Source: Epinephelus fuscoguttatus (lineage: Eukaryota; Chordata; Actinopteri; Perciformes; Serranidae). From it: a stretch of 64,000 bases of DNA. Positions 49,600-61,026 of the stretch are shown piece after piece; position 1 is the first letter of the stretch; each line of letters opens with the position of its first letter. The notes beneath the pieces were generated by a model that was not told where the DNA came from, ran no database searches, and saw nothing but the letters and a program-made list of their open reading frames with translations. Made by a program: the position numbers and the translations under genes. Location of the stretch: the NCBI RefSeq assembly GCF_011397635.1, contig NC_064767.1, positions 22,184,537 through 22,248,536 on the forward strand. The letters run 5' to 3'.

Positions 49600-52500
49600 A
49601 AAAAAAAATACTTGAGTAAAAGTTCATTTATATTATCAGCAAAAATTAAGTAGCCTATTTAAAGTAGTAATTACAAGTAAAAATGGACTACTGCTTGCAA
49701 AAAGAGTTATCTCACTCTCCTGGAGAAAGACCAGTAAACCAAAGTTAATTAACTGGATTAAATAATTATTCATAACTATAGGCCTACCTCTGGAAAAGAT
49801 TACATACATTTGAAGTCATTTTCTACAATTTATGGAGGATATTGATATATATATACCTATTGTATTATATAACTCCATATTCACCGTGGAGTTATACCGT
49901 TTTAATTCTAAAAGTATAACCAGGGACAGGGGTTGCAAATTAGCCATGGCTAGAAACCTGTAGGTATTGCATCTACTTTGTATTTTTCATATGAAGCAAT
50001 GTCTAACGCATTTGTCCTTGTCAAATAAACAAGTAATAAATAGAAATAAAATAGGATATCTGGGATGTTGGCATGAGAGTGCATATAATAGGCTCCTGTC
50101 TATATTTGGGCCACATGGCAGGGGGCCTTATTACATCCCAAATTAATAATAACAAGGAAGGAGTGCCAACTTGTAAGATGAAAAGGATTTATTTCAGAAA
50201 AATGACAATATGAATTAGCAGACACTTATAATGGAAAAAAACAACATGCTAAGGTGAGGTACTTTTTAAAATTAATTTCCCCTGTTACTCATGGCACTGT
50301 GTCTCTCTTTCATAGTACTGAATGCAAGCACAGTGCACTGGTAATGAACCATAGTGTTTTATTACTCAACAGGTTTCTTCACACTACACATGCAGTGATG
50401 CAATAGCAGCCAGCCAACTTTTTCTGCCTATCACCACCACACAGTATAGACAGCCTGGAGCCAGGAAGTCAGGAACCAGGAGTATTAAGAATGAAACCAC
50501 TGCTATGGACCTTACACCTATAATGATGTTCAATCCATGTGGGAGAAATGTGTGCAAATATAGAGTTTATATGGCATGGCATATCAAGGGATAACTTTAA
50601 AACACTACAGATACCTCAAAAATAACTGCTTTAAACCAGTACTATTGTACTTCAGGTCATCAAAGCAACTTATACCTCAACAGCAGCAGCCCATGATCGT
50701 GTAACTGAAAAGGATGTTGGCTGTTGTATCTAATCATATTGTTTATAACTAATCTAACTAACTGCCATCACCATGGCTGCAGATTTTTATAGAGCTAGGG
50801 CTGAGATAACATCTGAATAAAAAGACGTCCACGTGTGTGGGTTGTATAGGGCGTGGTAGCCCTTGGATTCTGGATATATTGTCCTTAAGTGCTCTCACTC
50901 CTTGTACTGTAATGCTTAAATGATGTAGGATTTAAAAAAAAGTTATTAGAGTCAATAAGTTACAGAGGAAAATAATTCATTTTGATTTATTTTATTAACA
51001 ACATGATTCATACATATTTATCAGTCATTTACAAATGGGTTTATTTTATTCACAGTACTGTTACATGCAATTTGAAATGACTTCCTCATTCATCATTTGA
51101 AGAAAAACAATAAACGCAAAATACAAATGAAAGTAACGCGTCGTAAAAACAAGACATGCTGGAATGAGTGTAAACCACACAAGTGTTTGTGCTTTCTTCT
51201 GATGGTCATGATTTCCGCTCTGTGGTGTGGTGTGGTGCAGTAAGGCTGACAAACAAGTACCATGCCAAAAGAACTGAGCCCATAGATGACACCTGAACAC
51301 GCCACCATCTATGGAATTCAGTTCTCATAGTAAAGCACTTATCAAACGTTGGTCCTCGGGTGCCTCTTGATCCTCGAATGGCTTATCATTTGACACAACT
51401 CATGCTCCATTATTAATGCTCTTTTCGACTTAGTTTATGGCCCACGTCTTGACGAAATAAAACCACAATAAAGCCAATTTGCGATCAATAATACAGCATA
51501 AGAACGATGTACATTATACCAGATGCTGAGCAGCATGTTGAGCTGTATGCAGATCTTGTCGTCAGATGATAGCCAGCAGGTTATGAGACTGACTCACCCA
51601 TGACCTTCCCTTTTTCTCAAGAAATGCAGGGTGATGAGATGATAACGTCAGCCCTGCTTCTTTCATAAGAAGATTGAGCAAGAGGCCGTTACTGTATAAG
51701 GTGATATTAAACAGTGACCAATCATAGTTGGCATTTACATCACACAGTAGTGCAGTATGTAATTTAAAACATTGACTTCTTCATAAATTGGCATGAGATT
51801 GAGAGGCATTCTATGAAAGTGAAATGAAACCAAAGTGGAAAACAAACCTCCCAAATGTCGTTATGATTGAATGGACCCAGTGCTGCGGTTAGACTGAGCC
51901 TATGGAGAGTTTCGGGGTCGTCTGAGGAAACCTTCTCAACCTAAGTATTCCTGGAAACGCTTCTCAACCACTGAAATAAAAGTCTGTCCAGTGAGCTGAT
52001 GCAAGCAGTGAATCAGATCATGGTGATAGTGCTCTGGTCGAGGCATGAAATGACTCATCATTTATGGCCGTACACTCCCAGGAAAAGAACTTTGGGACAA
52101 TGTGATTACTGACACCCAGTTGGTCAATGTATCTTTGAACCCTCCAAAGTAAGTTTGAAATTAACCAACCTGAGTTCTTTTACAGTATCTCTTTAAATAA
52201 ATAAAAAAAAAAAACTTCACCTCATTCAAGGCCATATTGACAGTGACACTGCGGCGAGACAATTCCTAAATGTTATCTCAGTCACGGTAGTTTATTCAGT
52301 ATGAGTGTACATTCTTTTAGGATGCATGCAATACAGTACAATGAACTTTCTGAGGAAGGCCACACCTGAACACGTTCAGGAAACTATCTTTCCGGCAGTT
52401 GGACTGGGAAACAACCGGTTCTACGGCCTGTTGCTAGAAAAGAATGAGGGCATGAACTCAGTCTTACTGCCTGCACTCATTTAAACAGCTCTCATATAAA

Positions 52501-54510
52501 TATCTGGCACATTAATACCCTTCATCTGTGCTCACAGAATGTGGAAGTTGTTTTTTCTTGGTAAGTACTCATTTCTACCTCATTTGAATATTTCACAATT
52601 TAAAACATGTTGAAAGTTCGTAGCTTGTACTTTAAAACAGGCACTTTTTACAAGTTTAAATACTGTGTCAAATATTTTTTAATTGACTATAATTTGAGTT
52701 AGTTTCCTACTATATACTTACCCCAGTCATTCACTGAAAGCTTTCTCTCCAGATCTTGAATGTATCAGAAATACGTCTCCTCATAAAGGACTCCTAGGAC
52801 TGAGCTCCAAGCCTTAAACACTCTTTGGCAGTCCCATCTCAACAAAAAGATGTTTGAGTGTTGAATCAGCAGCACGTCTCTCCCAGCTTAATGAATATAC
52901 AGTAAGCCATCCCTCTCCAGTTCACCTGCATGTTCTGCTCACTCTCCCATGTCCTCCAAGTCCCAAGGAAGGATACAGCATACTGTCTGACATTCACAGC
53001 AAAGGACCTTAAATACCACCACCTTTCACATCACACATCAGCCTCCCTCCCTCCTCTCTATCTGTGTTTTTTATACGCTCCCTCTGTTCGGTAAGCCTGA
53101 CAGTCACTTCCCAGTAAGAAGGAAACAGTGGGAGTGGTGAGCAGCACGCCCCCTCACAGTGAATCAACACATAATAGTTTCTGAGGAAAACCATCTGACT
53201 GGCCCTGCCCCCTGTTCCCATAAAGTAAGCAGGGGAAAGGCTGTGTCTTCTCGAGGAACCAGGAATTCCCCCACAGGCCGTGAACAGCTGTCGAGATGAG
53301 AGACGATGACGAAGCCGACACACTGGAAGCTTGCTGGCTGGGCATATGCAAACAGAAACCGTGTTTGGTGTTTCTCTATCTGCGTAAGAGTGAAATAGTG
53401 TTTAACCCTACAGTATATTTACATAATAAGTAAGTGGAAATTCTATCCACACACTGTGGGTGTCGAAATGCTCAGTCATGTTTGAGCTGGTGACACTATG
53501 TTTCCTAGAAAAGTCTTTTATCTTTGCTAAATATTATTCATCAGAAGGGCAGTGTGTGCCACTTGCGTCATGGGCATGTTTATGATGAGATTGATTCATG
53601 TGAATATTTGTGTAGCTGGAGTCGATTTATTCTGGTGAGGTCTGATAGGGGTGTATTCAATAACACAGCCTACCTAAAATAACTCTGTTTGCTCTCCGCT
53701 CATAGTCAAACACGAAAGGGATGTGATACTGATTGTGTTCAATCAGCTGAAGATGATAGGACTGGGTCAGCATGGTAAAAAAACCACAGCTATTAAAAAC
53801 CTAGCTGACAGTAAAAGAGTTTCGTTGTTTGGTGACCTTGTAAAAATCCTCAGATTTCCTCATCCTCTTTACCTAGTCACCTCAAATACGAGAAACTAGT
53901 CTTGATTTCAAGCAAACTTCCTCAGAGAAAAAGCCCTGTCAGATTAATTCAACTGACTTCCTTGATCTGGACGAAAAGGGGAATCCAACGGTTTAGGGAA
54001 AAATTTCAGCAAAGTTCCCTTCCTGTACTCGGACGTGTAATTGCACATACTTCTTGGATGTATACACTCATTGTGTGTCACGTCTTTGTTTTGCAATGGA
54101 GCACACCCAGATTACGCAGTGACATTAACTGGAGGTAAAACCCCCGACAGAATCAAGAGGAGCCATTACTTGAATAGGAGGTACAGAGACCCCATAGAGT
54201 CCCACCGTTGATGTGCAGTGACTCTAGAATCCACTTTCAAACTACATCCTTGGGCTGGTGGGATAAGTTGCAATTGACATTTTGCGCTGGACTTCAGAAA
54301 CAAGCCTGGCTTTCATGCTGCTGTTTGAACACTGGGGAAATCACTTGCAAAGGTCACTGAGCCCATTTCCTTTCTTTCCTCCCCATGCGTCTAAAGACCT
54401 GTAACAGCCCCTTTCAACTGCACTTCACTTACCAGCAGACATATTCAAATGTCCATATAGGAAGTGAGAGAAGGTATAGGTGACCAAAGACCAAACAGGA
54501 GATAAGACAG
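49600..54510. other. Spacer between sufu and mettl18, no recognised gene
   Basis: AT-rich sequence without recognisable exons or domains. One TATA-plus-ATG-plus-donor arrangement near 52495-52560 is reported as a finding. The end nearest mettl18 is its 3' UTR, with a minus-strand AATAAA at about 54516-54521. Confidence 0.45.
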
Positions 54511-54663
54511 CATATTTTATTACAGCTTTTCCTTGTTTCACCATGGTTGCTGTTACATATCACGCACAAGCTTCAAATAAAAATGAAGTCCTGATATGAA
54601 TTAGGATTAAACTGTGCAGTGATTCCTCCTCAAAGTGGAAACAGACATTTTTTTTTTTATTAT

Positions 54664-57600
54664 TCAAGTTGCTTTTACAGTTTTAAAACGTAGGACTACT
54701 ACATGTCTCTGAAGTCCTTCTTCCCCGTCCCACCGGTGATCCAAAGAGAAAACACCCCTCTGCTCCACAAACGTCTCAAACAGGTGCAGCCCACCACCTA
54801 CACCAAAGTAGTGGGACTTGGTGGCGAGGTAGATGAGTCCATCTGGGGCGAGCAGTCTGTGGAGGGTCTCATGTAGCACTGGGTAGTAAGCAGTGTTGTA
54901 TATTGTCTCTGAGGTGAATATAATGTCATATTTGGGATGTGGGTTCTCCTTTTGAAGCAGAGCAAGAAACGTGCTCCAGTCACCGGAGAAAAATCGACAC
55001 TTGGCTAGTACTGGGTTTTGGGATAGGTCAACGGCTCTTATCTTAGGGGGTGGGTCGTCATCTTTTACCTCCTGTTTCGCTTTCATCTTCTTACAACCAC
55101 CTTCCTCCTGGATTTTCCCCTTTCCCTTCCTTTCTTTGTCATCTTCACTGTCCACTTCATCATCCTCTTGGCAGTTAAGCATTACATTTGGCACTGTGAG
55201 CTGTTCAATAACTGTACTGTTATAATCTTGGAAGTGGACCTCCCTGGCTCCTCTCTGCAGAGCCAGTATTCCCAACAGCCCCGCGCCACAGCCCAAATCC
55301 AAGACCGCCTTCCCCCCAAAGGTCTCTCCGTCTTTCTCAATCAGCTCCAGAAGGTCGTAAGTGCACTCCCACACTTTCAGCCCCCCCTCGTACACGCCAG
55401 AGATGAGATCAGACCTCTGCTCAGCGGTGCGCGAGAGAATTTCCTCACCGTCATCTCTCTCGGAGGCTGTCTTTTCGAAAACCGTCTCATTGAGGAAGTG
55501 AAGAGGGGGAAGAGCTCCTATGGTAACTGTTTCAGTAACAGCATCCCTGAGGAGGAAGTGTGGGTCAGATGGCTGAACGTGCTCTTTGGCTTCTTTTGCT
55601 GGCTCTGCTGGTTTGGTATCTTCCTTCACCTGAAAAACACAAAACAGTGTGAATGATTGTGTGTGTGACAGGTCTGTGTGAATATATGACTACAATTCAT
55701 AGAAAACATGTGCCTCAAGCTGAAAATATCCCGGCTTGACAAACATTTGGAAGTACAGATATATAAATCAGAAAATATGCCTAGGATGTGACGCTGGAGG
55801 CAACTACTCACGGCACAGGAATGTTCAGATATAAATAATCATGGTGCTTTTGGGTGTTCAGAGGAATTTCCTACGAATTGTGGAGGTCATAAGTATGCTG
55901 TGTTGTGGGCTGTCAGTGTTTTGGACAGAAACACTGTTCATGTTTTATTAAAACAATTTTAATATCACTGTCACTCACTTTGGTACTTTATTGAGTTACT
56001 TTTAATTCCGATATCACTGACGTGAGGTTGAAACATTCACAAAACTAGACTACACTGACACTGGGTCCAAACTCCAAGTTTCAGCTGACATGACTCACGT
56101 GAGATCTGCTTTTGAGATTAATTTTGTGACATCAAATGAAGCAGATGATCTGTTATTCAGTCTGGGATCTTATGAACATGTAACAACTTGAATCTATACG
56201 AATGCATAGCAGTGCTGTCTTTGACTGGATATTAACTGGTTTACAATTATGCTATAGACTATCTACTTTATTTTGTTTGTTTGTACGTGTATTTATTAGT
56301 TACAAAATGCTCTTTACACTGTAAAATATGATCTATTAGAAAAGGACTGGATGACTGGCTGATGAATCTAAGACATGAGACTGTTACAAATCAACCATGT
56401 GATTTACTGTGTGACCGAAACACTGTTGCAAGTACAGCAAAACTCCAGATATCATGTGTGGCTTAGTCGTCAAACTGCTCATGTAGTCACACTTTCAGTT
56501 TAAATAAAAATTCCTGATTTTGTTTTTTTTCTTACATGCCTCTGAACTTTGACGTCAGACACTGCAATGTCGACTCACACAGTCAGCTATCAGAATGACC
56601 TTGTATGGTTTCTGTGATGACTTTTTATTGACATGCCTCTGCCCTGTGACATCATGGCTCATGGGCAAGGAGATTGTCAACCTACACTCTCTAGAGGAAG
56701 CACACCTACCTTACATTTCAATTTACATTGGTAACTGTGTTGAAATCATACAGTGGAACTTGCTTCATGCATAGTTCTTGTGTGTGTGTGTGTGTGTGTA
56801 CCCCTGACGATTTCTGGTCCATTCAACAGCATATTTTCCTACTACTATAACAGGAGACAGGTCTATATTTAAGCAATATTACGCTCGAGGGTGTGCTCAA
56901 ACGTCATTTGTGGCACTTTAGTGACGCGTATGGACCTCGGTGCAAGCGCCTCGGTCCTGACCGCATCACTGTTTTGCCACAAATGATGTCTAAGCACACC
57001 CTCGATTGTAATTGCGATAAAACAACTATTAACAGTAACAGCGTTGCCATGGATATGGCGGAGTAATATTTTTAGTGATGAGCCAGGTGTGCTGTTATGC
57101 TGATTTGAGCACAATTTAAATGTCTTGTCGACCAATCAGATTGCTTGGTCAGAACTACTTGTTGTATAATTATATTTGTATATTAGGCTATCTAATATTT
57201 TCAGGATTGTGAAGAGTTTTTCTTTAGATTTTAGGCCATATTTATGAATTCATATAGATCGTGTGTGTGTTTAGTATGAACCAAAGCAACAGCAGCAGCA
57301 GCCTCATCTTTTTTAAACAAATCCATCCATTTAATAGCCTTTTGGTTTTGCTCTGGCAGTTACAATGTTGCCATGTAATATTTTTAATGATGAGCCAGGT
57401 ATGCAGTTATGCTTATTTGAGCACATTCTAAATTTCTTATTGACCAAATAGATTGCTTGGTCGGAACTACTTGTTGTATAATCATAGTTGGATAAATCTT
57501 AAAATCAATACTCTTCAGTCCTCTGATTTAGTCTCAACTCTCCTCTGTAAAAGGAAATGTCTGTAAAGATAAATTATCTGTCATTATTCTAAATAAATAC

Positions 57601-59000
57601 CACATCAATTATTAGTGTATATTGAAAAACTGTATAATTGTTCGAGAATTGTTTATCTTTAGTCATCTCAAGTTTATTTTTTATTACTTTTTTTATTGAA
57701 TCCATTTTAACGTCTGGAACCTCCCGTCTGCATTGAACTTGAGATGCATCCGCGTTGAGGACTTGGCTCAGATTCTGGAGTTAATCTCTTATCCTGAATC
57801 CTCCTGAAGGAATGTGATCCCGTTTAATTCGGCGGTGAGAACCTCTTGCGACTGCATGCCTTTGCTGAGGTTGACCCCAGTGGGATTCGAGCCCTGGACC
57901 TTCTGAATGGAAGATGAGTGCTCCAACCACTACACTAGGGAGTCCTCATTTTACTACTTTTCTTTTGTTTTTTATTAAATCTGTTTCATAAATTAGGATA
58001 TTGACCCCTTGAATTCATGCCTATTGATGTATAAATTCATAAGGGGTGAATACCATGATGTGGTAGTAAGTGGACCTTAAATCATTCTTTTTTTTTTTTT
58101 AATTTTCACTTTTACTTTCACAAGCAATAAGTTAGTGTTTTGCTTTCTTTGCTTTATACTGTCCAAGACTTACTTGTTCTCCTATGATCTATAAATGTTA
58201 ATGCAATGCTGATGTTAGGCAGTAATAATAATAAGGTTTACGCCTATCATTATGGCTAAATATAGCACGCACAAAGCAGACTTTATGAAAACACCACCCA
58301 TCTTTAAAGCCCTCTACACTGAATTTTTGTTGCACTGTTACTCCCTAAAGTGCATTAAATCTAAATAAGCAAAGGAACTGCTCAGCTCTGTCGGAATTTA
58401 CAAATTAACGGGCACTTAAAATAATACCTTTCACTTTCAAATGAAGACCAGTTAACTTAGTTTTGTATTATTTCTGTTGCATTATTTATAATTTGTATCT
58501 TTATTTATTTATTCCAAGTATTTTAATTTTTCCTTTATTATAATTTATCATTTTTTCTCTCTTTTTTTCCCTACTCAGTTTCAAGCCCATTTACTCAATA
58601 ATATTGCCTTATTGTTGTAATTCTAAATTGTTAAATAAAGTTTACATAATAATAGGTCTAAGCCCAGTGAGGGTCCTCTTCTTCCTTCACTGCCCCAAGC
58701 CCTCATAAAACCATACACGCCACTGCATGCACATTATGTTCCTTTTTTAAATAACGACCTTACCCATGCCACCAGGTGGACTGGCATACGTCTCTAGTCT
58801 AAACTAACTATCTCACATTCATTTGACAGCTTTGAGCAGTTTGAGTAACTTAACCTAACACACACTATTAGCGAGCTAACGTTAACGTTACTCACAGATT
58901 TAGCAGCATTGCCTTTCTTTCCGTTTTGCAGTTCATTTTCATCCACGTCGTCTGGCTTTGTTGTTAGTGCTGGAACATCGAAGTTAAAGCTAAATGACAT
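54664..59000 (-). CDS. mettl18: METTL18, protein-histidine N-methyltransferase, two coding exons
   Basis: Exon 1 is 58896-59000 (ATG at 58998-59000) and exon 2 is 54664-55629, joined in phase 0 across the 3.3-kb intron 55630-58895, giving 356 residues (human 372). The N-terminus MSFSFNF resembles the human MTFQFNF start. A seven-beta-strand methyltransferase fold follows: GVYEGGLKVWECT, SAM-binding motif I VLDLGCGAGLLGI (about 144-156), HFQDYNSTVIE, ETIYN, and the family signature SHYFGVGGG near the C-terminus. METTL18 methylates a histidine in ribosomal protein L3 and so tunes translation elongation. A highly charged Asp/Glu/Lys insertion (about residues 190-232) sits between motifs and has no close counterpart that I recall in human. 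The start lies 5' to a short shared promoter with zdhhc16. Confidence 0.93.
56882..57005. repeat. Long imperfect hairpin in mettl18 intron
   Basis: The left arm beginning CTCGAGGGTGTGCTCAAACG pairs with the right arm ending TCTAAGCACACCCTCGA over about 59 bases with roughly a dozen mismatches and a loop of only a few bases near 56944-56948. It belongs to the dispersed repeat cluster that continues to about 57482. Confidence 0.85.
57036..57482. repeat. Direct repeat pair of a dispersed element
   Basis: 57036-57171 and 57356-57482 are diverged direct copies (GTTGCCATG, ATGAGCCAGG, TTTGAGCAC, and GATTGCTTGGTC with GAACTACTTGTTGTATAAT). The unit ends look like a DNA-element terminus, but I cannot name the family. 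Confidence 0.75.
57873..57945 (-). repeat. tRNA-like sequence (SINE head or tRNA pseudogene)
   Basis: On the minus strand a 72-73 base stretch has a nearly complete acceptor stem (GACTCC against GGGGTC), an A-box-like TAGTGTAGTGGTTGGAGC and a B-box GGGCTCGAATCCC. The T stem pairs poorly and the anticodon loop is irregular, so a functional tRNA is unlikely. Confidence 0.55.
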
Positions 59001-59400
59001 GATGACTGACAGCGCTGCACACAGCTAGCTTGAGGTTGGAGAGTCGGTACCACCGCTTACTGCAGGATCCACATGGCGAGCAGTCTGTCGTGCTGTGGCG
59101 TCACTCAGCAGAGCCGCTCCGTGTAAGAACTACAAGTCCCAGAATGCTGAGAACCGCTCTAACCGAGCCCTAACTTGTTAATTTTTTTTATTAATGGAAT
59201 AGAGTAACCTTTTCTAGTCAAGTGTAATTAGGTTTAGAGGCATTTTTTGAGAAACCATCCTTTCTTGAAACGACGTCTTTAATTCCTGACTCAAACTACC
59301 AGGATGCATTTCGCCGCGATGTCTGCGCAAGCGCACTAACTCGGGATCAGGATTCAGATCTGTTAACTGTCACAAGAGGTCCATGATCCTGCCCTTCTTC
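59001..59400. promoter_or_regulatory. Bidirectional mettl18/zdhhc16 promoter with ZNF143-like and NRF1-like sites
   Basis: The two genes diverge within about 450 bases. ACTACAAGTCCCAGAATGC at 59129-59147 closely matches the long ZNF143/THAP11 consensus. TGCGCAAGCGCA at 59324-59335 matches the NRF1 consensus. A related partial word ACTACCAGGATGCA lies near 59296. TATA boxes are absent, as in many housekeeping divergent promoters. Factor binding is inferred from sequence alone. Confidence 0.7.
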
Positions 59401-59492
59401 GCTGATATGTGGCATTAATCCCGTTTTTGCTTTCCTTTTGAAAATGTCGACAGCAGGGCTGGTTTCGACAGGTTCCTTGCCTTCATAGAACA
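59380..59492 (+). other. zdhhc16: zdhhc16 5' UTR exon with short upstream ORF
   Basis: The exon ends at a donor AACA/GTGAGT (intron from 59493). It contains a 15-codon upstream ORF at 59444-59488 (MSTAGLVSTGSLPS, stop). The intron runs to the acceptor at 60855-60856. The transcription start is not visible, so the left edge is approximate. Confidence 0.55.
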
Positions 59493-60613
59493 GTGAGTAT
59501 TACCCTAAAATATTTTTAAAATGTTATTAAATACCACAGCGCAGCGCACAGCGTCGGGAAAACACAGTAAACAGACATCCATACAAAAGGGATTTGGGAG
59601 CAGGACTCTGTAGGACTGTTTACAGGAGTGAACATTATGGACACATTAAATGTTCAGGCTTTCACGAGGCCGTAGTTTAGCTTATTGTCTTGTAATGGTG
59701 TTTGAAAAATAGCCTTACATTGTCTGATGGTGTTAGGCTGAATGCTACTGCTGCTGATAAACTCAGCTCCACTTCAGACCACTGCACCCCTTACACCTGA
59801 GGTGGCTGCAAAACCTCCACCCAGACTCCACCCTGTCTGGAATGCAGCAAAGCAACTAGGCTTTAGCACATTTACCTGATAGCTCGATTGTTCAACTGTC
59901 AACTGATTGTTTGGTTGCTTGTATATCTATGTTTTATTCAAGTAAATGGTCTGGGCTTTTGATCTAGCTGCACCGTTAAATGACAGCTGGATAAAGTTGA
60001 AGTATCACTTGGCACAGACGGATGTCTGATATAAAAATAACTCAGCAACAACAAAAGAAATCCAAGTTGACTGGCTCCCAAATTCAGCCTTAGGTAAGTT
60101 TGATATGATGTACTGGAACAGAGTGGAAACCAGTAGTCAATTGACAGACAATTAATTGGTGGCTATTCAGGTAATCGATTAATTGTTTTTGTCGTTTTTC
60201 AAGCTTAAATGCCAAACATTGTCTGCTTACAGCTTATTGTCTGCAAGCAATTTGGCATAGTTATTATTTTTCTCTTTTGTTATATTTTCTTTGTGCCTAT
60301 ATATATACCAGCAACTTTGACGTGATCCAATTTTGGGGAACAAGAAAGTGTTTCTGGTTCTGATTCTAATTTTTGTGTCTTAGGGGATAGTAACTTTAAT
60401 ATCTTGGTTTTGGATTGTTTGTCAAACAAATCAGGTGGTTACCTTGTGCTTAAGGAAATTGCCATGGACATCACTATTTTTCTACAAATTTACAGACCAA
60501 GAAATTCATTTATTAACTTAGAAAATATAAAGCAGATTGTGTGAAAATGAAAATAATTAGGATCTATAAATATGAGTTATACATGCCATTAGTGTTTATA
60601 ATAAAATAGTCAC

Positions 60614-60785
60614 GGGTTGCTCACTAGCTCACCTGATAGAGTGGGCGCCCCATGTACAAAGGCTGCAGCAGCTGCAGTTTTGATTCCAACCCACTGCCCT
60701 TTGCTGCCCGTCATCCTCACTCTCTCTCCCCTTTTCATGCTTTATCTGTCCTTTCTAATAAAGGCATAAAAAGCCACCACAAATA
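60614..60785 (+). repeat. tRNA-derived SINE in zdhhc16 intron 1
   Basis: The sequence carries A-box-like TAGCTCACCTGATAGAGTGG, a decayed B-box (TTTTGATTCCAAC), the spacer CCCCATGTACAAAGGCTG, and the tail CTAATAAAGGCATAAAAAGCC. I recognise this as a common acanthomorph SINE. Confidence 0.8.
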
Positions 60786-60873
60786 TCCTTAAAAAACAGT
60801 TACATTTGGTTAATTTTTGTTTTTGTGTGTGTTGTCGTTTCTTTACTTTCTTTTAGGTGTGTGCACATCACAG

Positions 60874-61026
60874 ATGCAGGATGCGGTGTTGTCCCAGCTC
60901 AGCACTCCACCTGCTGCGGTTTGTGCGGTTGCGGTCATGCACCAGGAGAGGAAGGATCACACTGCCCTTTTGGATAAGGGAATTATGGGCTTACATGAAA
61001 CTGCTGGTGAACTCACTTTACTTTAA
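60874..61026 (+). other. Out-of-frame upstream ORF overlapping the zdhhc16 start
   Basis: An ATG seven bases before the zdhhc16 ATG opens a 50-codon frame (starting MQDAVLSQLSTPPAA) that overlaps the coding region. Its context (C at -3, C at +4) is weaker than that of the main ATG (A at -3), so leaky scanning is likely. Function is speculative. Confidence 0.5.

Noticed and set aside
55168-55656. 162-residue plus-strand open frame
   Set aside because: It is the antisense shadow of METTL18 exon 2.
57873-57945. Functional tRNA gene
   Set aside because: The T stem pairs poorly and the anticodon loop is irregular; kept only as a tRNA-like repeat.
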